NCBI GenBank assembly: GCA_002723255.1
Contig: PBNW01000005.1
Location: 1-54,979 of the forward strand
Reading direction: 5' to 3'
Length of the DNA stretch: 54,979 nt
Source of the DNA: Pelagibacterium sp.
Lineage (GTDB): Bacteria; Pseudomonadota; Alphaproteobacteria; Rhizobiales; Devosiaceae
Shown here: positions 25,944 to 35,922 of the stretch, in pieces
Numbering within the stretch: the stretch's first letter is position 1
How the letters are laid out: every line of letters begins with the position of its first letter
Program-made: the position numbers and the translations under genes
The notes under the pieces: generated by a model
Told to the model about the DNA's origin: nothing
The model's database searches: none
The model's input: only the letters and a program-made list of their open reading frames with translations

Positions 25944-27497
25944 ATGACCAGCCAAGCCAATACCGACCGCGTCTATATTTTCGACACCACGTTGCGCGAC
26001 GGAGAGCAGAGCCCCGGCGCCACAATGACGCTGGAAGAAAAACTCCAGATTGCCGACATTCTCGACACGATGGGCGTCGACATTATCGAGGCGGGGTTTC
26101 CCATCGCCTCGAATGGCGATTTCGAGGCCGTATCGACAATTGCCAAGCGCGCCAGGAATTCGGTGATCTGCGGTCTGGCCCGCGCCATTCCCGCCGATAT
26201 CGACCGTGCCGGGGAGGCGGTGCGGTTTGCCAAGCGCGGGCGCATTCATACCTTTGTCTCCACGTCGCCCATCCATCTGGCTCATCAGATGAAAAAATCC
26301 GAGGACGAGGTGCTCGAAATCGTCATCAAGACGGTGGCGCAGGCCCGCAATCTGATCGACGACGTTGAATGGTCGGGAATGGACGCAACCCGCACGCCCA
26401 TCGAATTTCTCGCCCGTTGCACCGAAGCGGCGATCAACGCCGGCGCGACGACGATCAATATCCCCGACACTGTCGGATATTCGACGCCGGAAGATTATTA
26501 CCGGCTGATCCACGATCTGATCGAAATGGTGCCCAATGCGGACAAGGCGATCTTTTCCACCCATTGCCACAACGATCTGGGCATGGCGGTGGCCAATTCG
26601 CTGGCCGGCGTGCGGGCCGGAGCGCGACAGGTGGAGTGCACGATCAACGGGATCGGGGAACGCGCAGGTAACGCGGCGCTCGAAGAGGTGGTGATGGCGC
26701 TGCGCACGCGCGCCGATGCCTTGCCCTATCACACGGAAATCGAAACGACCCATCTCTCGCGCGCTTCGCGGACGGTGTCGGCGGCGGCCAATTTCCCGGT
26801 CCAGTACAACAAGGCCATCGTGGGCAAAAATGCCTTCGCCCATGAGAGCGGCATCCATCAGGACGGCATGCTCAAGAACGCCTCGACCTACGAAATCATG
26901 ACCCCCGAAAGCGTGGGGATCAAATCGACCTCGCTGGTGATGGGCAAGCATTCGGGCCGCCACGCCTTCAAGGAAAAGCTCAAAGATCTGGGGTACGAAC
27001 TGGCCGACAACCAGTTCCAGGAAGCGTTTCAGCGCTTCAAGGATCTGGCCGACCGCAAAAAGCATGTCTATGACGACGACATCATCGCGTTGGTCGACGA
27101 CGAAATGGGCTCGGGCGCCGACCGTATCAAGCTGGTGGACATGAGCGTGACCTCCAAGACCGGGGGTGTGCATCGGTGCGAACTCAAGGTGGCCGTGGAT
27201 GGGGCACCGGTGGACGTGTCGCTGGATGGCACCGGATCGGTCGATGCGATCTTTTCGGCGATCAAGGCAGCGGTGAATGCCCAGCCGCATCTGGTGCTCT
27301 ACGCCGTCGATGGCGTGACGGGCGGCACGGACGCGCAGGCCAACGCGCATGTGCGGCTTGAAATGAACGGTCGCATCGCCTCGGGCAATGCGACCGAGCC
27401 CGATACGCTGGTGGCCTCGGCCCGTGCCTATCTCAATGCGTACAACCGGCTGCTGGTCGAACGCGGCGCACCGGCGCAGGGCGCGCTGGCCGGCTGA
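25944..27497 (+). CDS. leuA: 2-isopropylmalate synthase
   Basis: A 517-residue enzyme that condenses acetyl-CoA with 2-oxoisovalerate in the first committed step of leucine synthesis. The TIM-barrel motifs are [17 protein letters not shown] and [18 protein letters not shown], with [15 protein letters not shown] for metal/substrate binding. The C-terminal ~120 residues form the LeuA regulatory domain for leucine feedback. AAGGAAG precedes the ATG. No other leu gene is adjacent. Confidence 0.97.
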   Translation: MTSQANTDRVYIFDTTLRDGEQSPGATMTLEEKLQIADILDTMGVDIIEAGFPIASNGDFEAVSTIAKRARNSVICGLARAIPADIDRAGEAVRFAKRGRIHTFVSTSPIHLAHQMKKSEDEVLEIVIKTVAQARNLIDDVEWSGMDATRTPIEFLARCTEAAINAGATTINIPDTVGYSTPEDYYRLIHDLIEMVPNADKAIFSTHCHNDLGMAVANSLAGVRAGARQVECTINGIGERAGNAALEEVVMALRTRADALPYHTEIETTHLSRASRTVSAAANFPVQYNKAIVGKNAFAHESGIHQDGMLKNASTYEIMTPESVGIKSTSLVMGKHSGRHAFKEKLKDLGYELADNQFQEAFQRFKDLADRKKHVYDDDIIALVDDEMGSGADRIKLVDMSVTSKTGGVHRCELKVAVDGAPVDVSLDGTGSVDAIFSAIKAAVNAQPHLVLYAVDGVTGGTDAQANAHVRLEMNGRIASGNATEPDTLVASARAYLNAYNRLLVERGAPAQGALAG

Positions 27498-27518
27498 TCT
27501 TTACCGCCTGCGATGAGG

Positions 27519-27570
27519 CATGAGGAGGATTTGCGGTTTGGGGACCCGCGAAATTCCTCCTCGTCATCGT
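27519..27570 (+). terminator. Probable terminator of leuA
   Basis: GAGGAGGATTTGCGG (27522-27536) can pair with CCGCGAAATTCCTCCTC (27546-27562), with small bulges; CATCGTTTTG follows. It lies 25 bases after the leuA stop, and no gene lies between it and the EEP gene. Confidence 0.55.
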
Positions 27571-27640
27571 TTTGTCGCGCTTTCGAACCGAATAAGTGGG
27601 TTCGACTGATCCTGAAATCGCTCCGGGGGGCGACCATATA

Positions 27641-28588
27641 GTGGCAATCGGGGCCGAGATTCGTGGCGTGCTCACCGGCTTTGGGCTGGTTGCGGCAGGT
27701 GTTCTGGTGCTGGCGCAGGTCGATCTCGGTCTGCCCGGCCAATCATTGCTGCAATCGCTGCAACTGCATATGGGGGTGGCCCTTTTGGGTCTCGCCCTTT
27801 TGCTTGCGCTGGCCAGGGCGCGGTGGCGGGCCGGGCTGGTGGTCGCCATGGCGGTGTTTGCCGGCGGGCATGTGATGTGGCGCGTGGCTGACCAGTATGA
27901 GGGGCGGGGGGCTCTGGCGGGGCTCGAGCGCGCGGCCCAATTCACGCTTTTGAGCTTTAACGTGCTTAACTCCAACGACCGCCACGAGGAGCTGGCAGAT
28001 TATATCGCCGGGTCGGGGGCCGATTTTGCCTTTATCATGGAGGCGGGGCGGCTGCGGCAGCATTTCGAGCAACTCGAAGCGGTCTATCCCTATCGTGTCG
28101 GTTGCGAGCAGGGCGGCCCCTGCGATCTGCTCATGCTCTCGAAATTGCCGTTGGAGAACGCCGAAATCCGCTCGCTGGGCAATACCCATCCCAACCGGAT
28201 GATCGTCGCACAAACCGAGATTGGCGGCGAAGCGCTGACGCTGGTCGCCGCGCACCTGACCAAGCCCTATTTCGACGATGCGGGACTGTTCGAAGCGCGG
28301 CGCCTGACGCGGCAATTGGCGGCAATCGAGGGGCCGCTGGTTCTGGCATGGGATTTCAACTCCGCCCCCTGGGCAGATGCGATCGATGATCTGGTGCATG
28401 GGGCCGCGCTTTTGCCGCCCCCCCGTTACAACGCGACCTGGCCGACCGAATTGGGGCCATTGGGCATCCCGATCGATCACATGTTTTCGCGCGCGCCGAT
28501 CATCATCGAGGATATCGAGGCGCTGTCCGACCCCCTGGGGTCGAACCATCTGGGACTGATCGCGAAACTGGCAATCGTGGCCGAATAG
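27641..28588 (+). CDS. Membrane-anchored endonuclease/exonuclease/phosphatase-fold protein
   Basis: About 315 residues. Three hydrophobic segments lie in the first ~85 residues (GVLTGFGLVAAGVLVLAQV, MGVALLGLALLLALARA, AGLVVAMAVFAGGHVMW). An EEP domain follows, with FTLLSFNVLNSN, AFIMEAGR in place of the usual catalytic Glu segment, LVLAWDFNSAPW (usual GDFN), PIDHMFSR and SNHLGLIAKL (usual SDH). The domain is exported to the periplasm. The GTG at 27641 has a G-rich site upstream; a GTG 45 bases earlier is possible. Substrate unknown. It converges with the Aat-like gene, with 1 base between. Confidence 0.75.
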   Translation: MAIGAEIRGVLTGFGLVAAGVLVLAQVDLGLPGQSLLQSLQLHMGVALLGLALLLALARARWRAGLVVAMAVFAGGHVMWRVADQYEGRGALAGLERAAQFTLLSFNVLNSNDRHEELADYIAGSGADFAFIMEAGRLRQHFEQLEAVYPYRVGCEQGGPCDLLMLSKLPLENAEIRSLGNTHPNRMIVAQTEIGGEALTLVAAHLTKPYFDDAGLFEARRLTRQLAAIEGPLVLAWDFNSAPWADAIDDLVHGAALLPPPRYNATWPTELGPLGIPIDHMFSRAPIIIEDIEALSDPLGSNHLGLIAKLAIVAE

Positions 28589-28589
28589 A

Positions 28590-29453
28590 TCAGGCCGCGG
28601 ATTCGGGGGACCAGCCCGCGGTATCGGCGAGGGAGAATTTTACACTCCAGCGTCCCGGTGCGGCCTGCGACCCGGACGGGCGGGCGAGGAGCGCCGCATA
28701 GTCGGCACGCGCGAGGACGGTGCCACCGAGCGCCTGGACCCATGGCGACATGATCTGATGATCGACTGCCGTGAACCCGGCGTCGGCGAGGTGATGATAG
28801 AGGCTCACGATGGCGAATTTGGATGCGTTGTCGGCAGTATGGAACATCGACAGCGCGGAAAAGACCGGGCCGACGGTCACGCCGAACAGGCCGCCCACCA
28901 GTTTGTCGTCGGCGTCGAAAATTTCCACCGAATGGGCATGTCCTTCGCCATGAAGCCCCATATAGAGCGCGCGGGCCTTCGGGGTGATCCAGGTGAGGTG
29001 CGGGCGCGATGGATCGCGCGGCGCGGCGCAGCCATCGATCACGCAGGCAAAATCGGTATAGAACGCCACCTGCATGTCCGAGCCACGCATGGTGCGGCGA
29101 AACCGCTTGGCGATGTGAACCGAGGCAAGATCCATGACGGCGCGTTCGGGTGGCGACCACCATTTCATGGCCCCCCAATGGCCCTGCGGATAAAAGCCGC
29201 GCGCCATGGCCTGGAGAACCACAGGTGTCGACAGATCATCGGCAAGTCCTGCAAATCCGGGCGGGGATTTGCGGATGCGCGAGGCATCGGGAACCGGGGC
29301 GGGACGCAACAGCCTGTCGCCGACGAGACCAGCCACCAGCCCCGGAAAATGCTGCACGCGCTGGGGCTTGAGCCAGTACGCCGTGGCAAGTGCCAAACGG
29401 CCAAGGCTGTAATTGCCTTGCCGGGAAGGGCCGGGTTGGGGAAGGCTGTTCAT
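28590..29453 (-). CDS. Leucyl/phenylalanyl-tRNA-protein transferase family protein, extended
   Basis: A 287-residue Aat-family protein. Family signatures are MKWWSPPERAVM (usual WWSPDPR), HLTWITPKARALYMGLHGEG, GHAHSVEIFDADDKLVGG and ALSMFHTADNASKFA. Aat attaches Leu or Phe to N-terminal Arg/Lys of proteins, marking them for ClpAP. Here ~60-80 extra residues precede the usual domain, and the loop CAAPRDPSRPHL follows. ATG at 29453 is chosen with GGAG upstream. It could be a specialised paralogue. Confidence 0.75.
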   Translation of the reverse strand: MNSLPQPGPSRQGNYSLGRLALATAYWLKPQRVQHFPGLVAGLVGDRLLRPAPVPDASRIRKSPPGFAGLADDLSTPVVLQAMARGFYPQGHWGAMKWWSPPERAVMDLASVHIAKRFRRTMRGSDMQVAFYTDFACVIDGCAAPRDPSRPHLTWITPKARALYMGLHGEGHAHSVEIFDADDKLVGGLFGVTVGPVFSALSMFHTADNASKFAIVSLYHHLADAGFTAVDHQIMSPWVQALGGTVLARADYAALLARPSGSQAAPGRWSVKFSLADTAGWSPESAA

Positions 29454-29615
29454 TTGGAAAGGCTCCGGGGGAGAACTGGGCGGACCATAGGCTGAAACCA
29501 TTGCCGGGCGCTTACCGTAATTGCTTAAAATACGAAGAAACCCGCATGTTCACGCGGCTTTGACTTGCGGTTGAAGGTGTGGGCGTTCCAACTGACGAAA
29601 ACGAGGAGGTGCAGC

Positions 29616-30230
29616 ATGCATCGCAGATTTATTGCTTTGGCGGCCGCCGCGAGCGCGTTTGCCGCCACTCCCGCACTGGCCGATACGGCGCTTTTCGCCG
29701 GCGGGTGCTTCTGGAGCGTGGAATCCAATTTCGAAAAGGTCGAAGGCGTCTCCGAAGCCGTGTCGGGCTTTGCCGGTGGCCATGTGGAAAATCCCACCTA
29801 CAATCAGGTCGCCTATGGTGGCGATACCGGCCATTACGAAAGCGTCGAGATCACTTTCGATCCCGAGGTGGTCAGCTATGAAGAGCTTCTGACGGTCTAT
29901 TGGCACACGACCGACCCCACCGATGCCGCCGGTCAGTTCTGCGACAAGGGACCGATGTATAAGCCGGCGATTTTTGCGCTCAACGATGAGCAGGCTGCCA
30001 TTGCCGAAGCCAGCAAGGCCGCCATTGCCGAATCGAGCGGCTATACCATCGTCACCGAGATCAAGCCGGCAGCCACGTTCTATCCGGCAGGGCCCGAGCA
30101 CCAGGATTTCTATAAGACCAACGCCGCCCATTATGAGCGCTATCGGATCGGGTGCGGGCGCGATGTGGTGATCCGCGAGCTTTGGGGCGATCAGGCCTTT
30201 CTGGGAACCAGCGAGAACCCTTTCTCTTAG
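29616..30230 (+). CDS. msrA: Exported peptide methionine sulfoxide reductase MsrA
   Basis: A 204-residue MsrA that reduces methionine-S-sulfoxide in proteins. An N-terminal signal peptide (RRFIALAAAASAFAATPALA, cleavage near residue 22) predicts periplasmic location, unlike the usual cytosolic enzyme. The catalytic Cys31 lies in GGCFWSVE. The segment GQFCDKGPMYKPAIF is a known variant of the usual GNDxGxQYRS site, and the resolving Cys is probably in YRIGCGRDVV. A strong GAGGAGGT lies 6 bases before the ATG. Confidence 0.92.
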   Translation: MHRRFIALAAAASAFAATPALADTALFAGGCFWSVESNFEKVEGVSEAVSGFAGGHVENPTYNQVAYGGDTGHYESVEITFDPEVVSYEELLTVYWHTTDPTDAAGQFCDKGPMYKPAIFALNDEQAAIAEASKAAIAESSGYTIVTEIKPAATFYPAGPEHQDFYKTNAAHYERYRIGCGRDVVIRELWGDQAFLGTSENPFS

Positions 30231-30327
30231 GCATCGCGAAAAAGCATTGAATTGGGTGGACAGCGTGAATGGCGTTTGCTAGAGAGGCGCCACTCTGGCG
30301 GTGCGGAGACGCGCTGCCCGATGGATC

Positions 30328-30403
<76 letters not shown>

Positions 30404-30558
30404 AAATCCTCAAATAATGACGAAGTCTTGCGAGCCGATCCTCGATCGGTTCTGTAAGCCTTTGATTCAATGCCTAAAGTTCTGGTTTACCAGTTTGGCA
30501 ATTGAGGGGCTTTATTGGCTTTGCGGAAAGCATTCCATAGGGGCTGGCCGTTAGGGTT

Positions 30559-30578
30559 GGGTCAAATTGAACTGACCC
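30559..30578. promoter_or_regulatory. Dyad before the FemAB-like gene
   Basis: GGGTCA (30559-30564) and TGACCC (30573-30578) form a perfect 6-bp inverted repeat with an 8-base spacer, ending 10 bases before the likely ATG. It could be an operator or a hairpin near the ribosome site; the sequence does not decide. Confidence 0.3.
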
Positions 30579-30588
30579 GGTGACGCCA

Positions 30589-31755
30589 ATGTCCTTGACC
30601 AGCCATTCGCCAACGATGACCACCCTTGCCCCTGTCACAGCGGGCGTTTCGAAGAGGAACGGGACGCTGCTGGAGCATCGTGTTTTGCCCGGTGGAGAGT
30701 GGGACCGGCTCGTCTCGACATTTGACGGCGTCTGCCAGGAGCAGCTTTTTGCCTATGCCAGTCTGCGCTGGCCGGGGGTCGATCTGGAGCCTGTCCTGTT
30801 TTCCGAGGCCGATAAAGTACTGGGCGGCGCCCTGGTGATGTTGCAGCGGCTGCCGCTGGGCGTGGCCACAGTGGCGCTGATCAAGTGGGGGCCTTTTCTT
30901 GCGCAGAGCGAGGGGCCGGACCGTGACGTGGTCATGGAGCGTATGATCGATACGCTCGTGGCCGAATACGCCTCGAGGCGCTCCATGATGGTTTCGATCA
31001 TGTCCCATGCCGAGGCCGGCGAGGTCAACGGCATGGCCGCAATGCTTGCGGCACGCGGGTTCAAACCCGGTGTTGGCGTGAAATACCCCATGCGGTACGT
31101 GGTCGACGTTTCGCTCGACGATACGGCACGGCTGGCTGCGTTCAGTCAGAAATGGCGCTACAATCTGCGCAAGGCCATGAAGGCCGGGCTCGCGTTCGAA
31201 ACAGGAGCGCCCGGCGATATCGGCCGGTTCATGACGCTCTATCGGGCGATGAGCGAGCGCAAGCTGTTCCCCGATTACTCAGGCATCGATACACTCGAGG
31301 GGCTGATGGCCATGCCGGACGGGACGGCGCGGCCCGAGCTGTTTTTTGTCTCGCAAGGGGACAAGACAATCGCTGGGGCGGCAATTTTTACCGCCGGGAC
31401 GACGGCATGCTATCTGTACGGCGCAACCGATGACGCCGCGCTGGATTTGCGCGCCGGTTATCTGCTGCACTGGCACATCATCGGGTGGTTGCGCGACAAT
31501 ACCAAAGCCAGGCTATACGATCTGGGCGGCACCGATGGCTTTGCCGGTCTGCATCAGTTCAAGAGCGGGATGGTGGGCGATGCGGGCCATATCAGCCCCT
31601 TGCCGCCGACAATGAATTTTGCCTCGCACTGGCCGGCCTTTGCGGCGGGTACAGCGGCGTACAAGGGCCGCGAGATGCTGACGCGCGGGCGCGATGCGGT
31701 GCTGACGGCTCGGCTTGAAATGCAGAAACGGCTCAGGCGCGGCGCGCGGGCCTAA
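30589..31755 (+). CDS. FemAB/GNAT-like aminoacyl- or acyltransferase
   Basis: A 388-residue protein of the FemAB-like acyltransferase superfamily. RYNLRKAMKAGLAFE matches the conserved FemX/GNAT-like segment, and YLLHWHIIGWLRDN followed by YDLGGTDGFAGLHQFKSGM is the C-terminal signature of this family. Members modify peptidoglycan precursors or polysaccharides. The start is uncertain: ATG 30589, ATG 30616 or GTG 30580. A flippase gene begins 20 bases downstream, so the pair may act in envelope polysaccharide assembly. Confidence 0.8.
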   Translation: MSLTSHSPTMTTLAPVTAGVSKRNGTLLEHRVLPGGEWDRLVSTFDGVCQEQLFAYASLRWPGVDLEPVLFSEADKVLGGALVMLQRLPLGVATVALIKWGPFLAQSEGPDRDVVMERMIDTLVAEYASRRSMMVSIMSHAEAGEVNGMAAMLAARGFKPGVGVKYPMRYVVDVSLDDTARLAAFSQKWRYNLRKAMKAGLAFETGAPGDIGRFMTLYRAMSERKLFPDYSGIDTLEGLMAMPDGTARPELFFVSQGDKTIAGAAIFTAGTTACYLYGATDDAALDLRAGYLLHWHIIGWLRDNTKARLYDLGGTDGFAGLHQFKSGMVGDAGHISPLPPTMNFASHWPAFAAGTAAYKGREMLTRGRDAVLTARLEMQKRLRRGARA

Positions 31756-31775
31756 GGCCAAGGGAAAGTCCACGA

Positions 31776-33080
31776 ATGTCGATAGCCGGAAGGCTTGCCT
31801 CGAAATCGGTGATGATTTTTGCCCTGCGCATTTTTGGCGCGGGGTTCATCTTTCTTGTGCAGGCGGCCATTTCCCGTGTTTGGGGCGCGCAATCGCTTGG
31901 CGACTTCCTGCTGGTTATTGCGGCGGCCAATCTGATCGCGGTTATGCTGCCGCTGGGTTTCCAGACCGTCTCGACCTATTTTTCCGCGGAGTACGGCTCG
32001 CGCGGTGAGGGCAACCATCTGCGGCGATTCGTAGGCCGGGCCTATATCCAGATGGCGTTGATGGGCGTGGCCATTCTGGCACTGGGCTGGCCGCTGACGT
32101 TCGTTCTGGGCGAGGCGGGTGCGCATCTGCGCCCGATCTGGGTGCAGACGGCGCTGATCGGGATTGCGACGGCCATTACCTATATCAGCACCACGACGCT
32201 GGTGGGGCTCAAGCACCCCATGACGGGCTATCTGCCAGACATGATTTTCAGGCCGGCGCTCACGCTCGGCGCATTCGGTGCCGTGGCGCTGATGAGCCCG
32301 GTTGCCGATCTTGGCCTCATGCTGTGGGTGCTGGCAGGGGCGCTTCTGGTCCTGTTCGGGTTCCAGAGCATCTGGGTGAGGCGAGCCGTGGTGGCGGTGC
32401 CGCGCGATGATGCTCTACGTCAAAGCGAGCCTCGGCGCTGGTGGCGCTTTGCGACGCCCTGGGTGCTCATTACGCTCGCTTCGGACTATTTTTTCGACAT
32501 CAATCTGATCCTGCTGGCCGGGCTGCTCGATCGCACCGATCTGGCCATTTTCGGGGTCAGTACGCGGATTTTCGCACTGGCCTCGTTCGGAGTGGTTGCG
32601 GTCTATGCGTTGACGCTGCCCAATATGTTCGACGCTGAGCGTGATGCCGATCGCGGTGCCTTCGGGAAACGGGTGGGAGAGGCCAATCTGGTGGCGACGG
32701 GGCTGGCGCTGGCGCTGTTTGTTGGCGTTTTGCTGGTCGGGCGCTACGCGCTGATGCTGTTCGGCGACGAGTTTGCCGATGGGGCGCTGCCGGTGGCCAT
32801 ATTGTGCCTCGGGCTGGTGGTCAGAGCAGCGTTCGGGCCGGCCTCGCTGGTGCTTTCGATGCATGACCGGCCATGGGCCAGCCTGCCCTCGGTCGGGCTT
32901 GGCCTTGTGGCGCTGATTGTGGGCAATTTGACGCTGGTGCCGCCCTACGGGCTGATGGGCGCGGCGATATCGGCGTTCATCGCGATTTCGCTGTGGTCGG
33001 TGTCGCTGTGGGCGACGGCGCTTTACCGGGCAAAGATCGATGTCTCGATCTTCGGGCGCTTCCGGGCCGTTGCGGCCTAG
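31776..33080 (+). CDS. Wzx-like polysaccharide flippase
   Basis: A 434-residue membrane protein of the MVF/MATE-like (polysaccharide transporter) group, with about twelve hydrophobic segments. Near the N-terminus MIFALRIFGAGFIFLVQAAI and VWGAQSLGDFLLVIAAANLI resemble the first helices of O-antigen flippases. It lies 20 bases after the FemAB-like gene and ends overlapping the opposite-strand GNAT gene by 3 bases. The substrate is unknown. Confidence 0.85.
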   Translation: MSIAGRLASKSVMIFALRIFGAGFIFLVQAAISRVWGAQSLGDFLLVIAAANLIAVMLPLGFQTVSTYFSAEYGSRGEGNHLRRFVGRAYIQMALMGVAILALGWPLTFVLGEAGAHLRPIWVQTALIGIATAITYISTTTLVGLKHPMTGYLPDMIFRPALTLGAFGAVALMSPVADLGLMLWVLAGALLVLFGFQSIWVRRAVVAVPRDDALRQSEPRRWWRFATPWVLITLASDYFFDINLILLAGLLDRTDLAIFGVSTRIFALASFGVVAVYALTLPNMFDAERDADRGAFGKRVGEANLVATGLALALFVGVLLVGRYALMLFGDEFADGALPVAILCLGLVVRAAFGPASLVLSMHDRPWASLPSVGLGLVALIVGNLTLVPPYGLMGAAISAFIAISLWSVSLWATALYRAKIDVSIFGRFRAVAA

Positions 33081-33649
33081 CGGTCCAGCAACGCCCGCGC
33101 CTTGAGCTTTAGGCGGGTGGCCAGCGGCAGGGAAATGCCGTCGTCATAGCCCTCGGTTACCTTGGTGAACTTGCGTTCCATGACGAAATAATCCTCGCCG
33201 AAGATGTGATCTTCGAGGTGAGCGACCTGGGCATAGCCATAGCGCTTGAGCAGGACCAGAGCCGGGCGGTTGTCGGGGCGGGTATAGGTCGAGGCCTTGT
33301 GGAAGCGTGAATTGTCCCAATGGGAAATGAAGGCCTCCATGCCAAACCGGCCCAGCGGGGTGCCGCGATAATCGGGATAGATCGCCGACCAAAACTGGAA
33401 GATCGTTCCGTTGGCCGGGCCGGATATCAGGAACCCTCCGGTCTTGCCGTCCATTTCGAGCAGCAGGATGTGCCAGGGATCGACTTCGAGCAGGGTCCGC
33501 AGGAAGGTGCGGTTGAACCGCGCTTTTTCGAACGCTTTGAAGCGTTCGCCGTAATAGGGCATGGAGTCGATCAAATCCATCAGCTCGCGATGGACATCGG
33601 CGATGTCGGCATGGGTCGCCGCCCGCGCGGTCATCTGTGCGTCGGTCAT
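33077..33649 (-). CDS. GNAT-family acetyltransferase-like protein
   Basis: A 190-residue protein. The N-terminus MTARAATHADIADVHRELMD and the central WSAIYPDYRGTPLGRFGMEA segment (in the place of the acetyl-CoA loop) suggest a GNAT fold, though the canonical Q/RxxGxG/A motif is weak (YRGTPLG). ATG at 33649 has GGAAAGA upstream. The acceptor is unknown. It is divergent from acsA. Confidence 0.65.
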   Translation of the reverse strand: MTDAQMTARAATHADIADVHRELMDLIDSMPYYGERFKAFEKARFNRTFLRTLLEVDPWHILLLEMDGKTGGFLISGPANGTIFQFWSAIYPDYRGTPLGRFGMEAFISHWDNSRFHKASTYTRPDNRPALVLLKRYGYAQVAHLEDHIFGEDYFVMERKFTKVTEGYDDGISLPLATRLKLKARALLDR

Positions 33650-33828
33650 GGTCTTTCCCCGGTTTGCGGCCCAGACTAGCGGTATGTCGGCTAAAAAAGG
33701 GTTTGCGGGGCACGGGGCAAAATCGATCATATCGAACCTTGCGCGATTTGGCGTCCAGCCCCGCCTTGCAGTTGGCTGAATCGGCGGGTTAAGACAGAGG
33801 CAACAAGCTATAAAGCGGAGGAATGGTC

Positions 33829-35775
<1,947 letters not shown>

Positions 35776-35797
35776 GCCGTCTGGGTCTTTAGCTTTG

Positions 35798-35829
35798 ACG
35801 CCGGGCTCCGCATTGGCGGTGTCCGGCGT
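35798..35829 (+). terminator. Weak hairpin after acsA
   Basis: ACGCCGG (35798-35804) pairs with CCGGCGT (35823-35829). There is no T-run beyond ATTT. It is a possible terminator of acsA 23 bases after its stop. Confidence 0.3.
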
Positions 35830-35922
35830 TGGCATTTACGGGTTCTTCAACTGCTTGGGAGATAAAGGAAAAAGCGTTCGCGCAGTAAATTGCGGACGAA
35901 AGCAGGGGGCAGGACGTCCACG

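Noticed and set aside
25929..27350. 473-residue open frame opposite leuA
   Set aside because: Shadow; His/Arg-rich and no recognisable domain.
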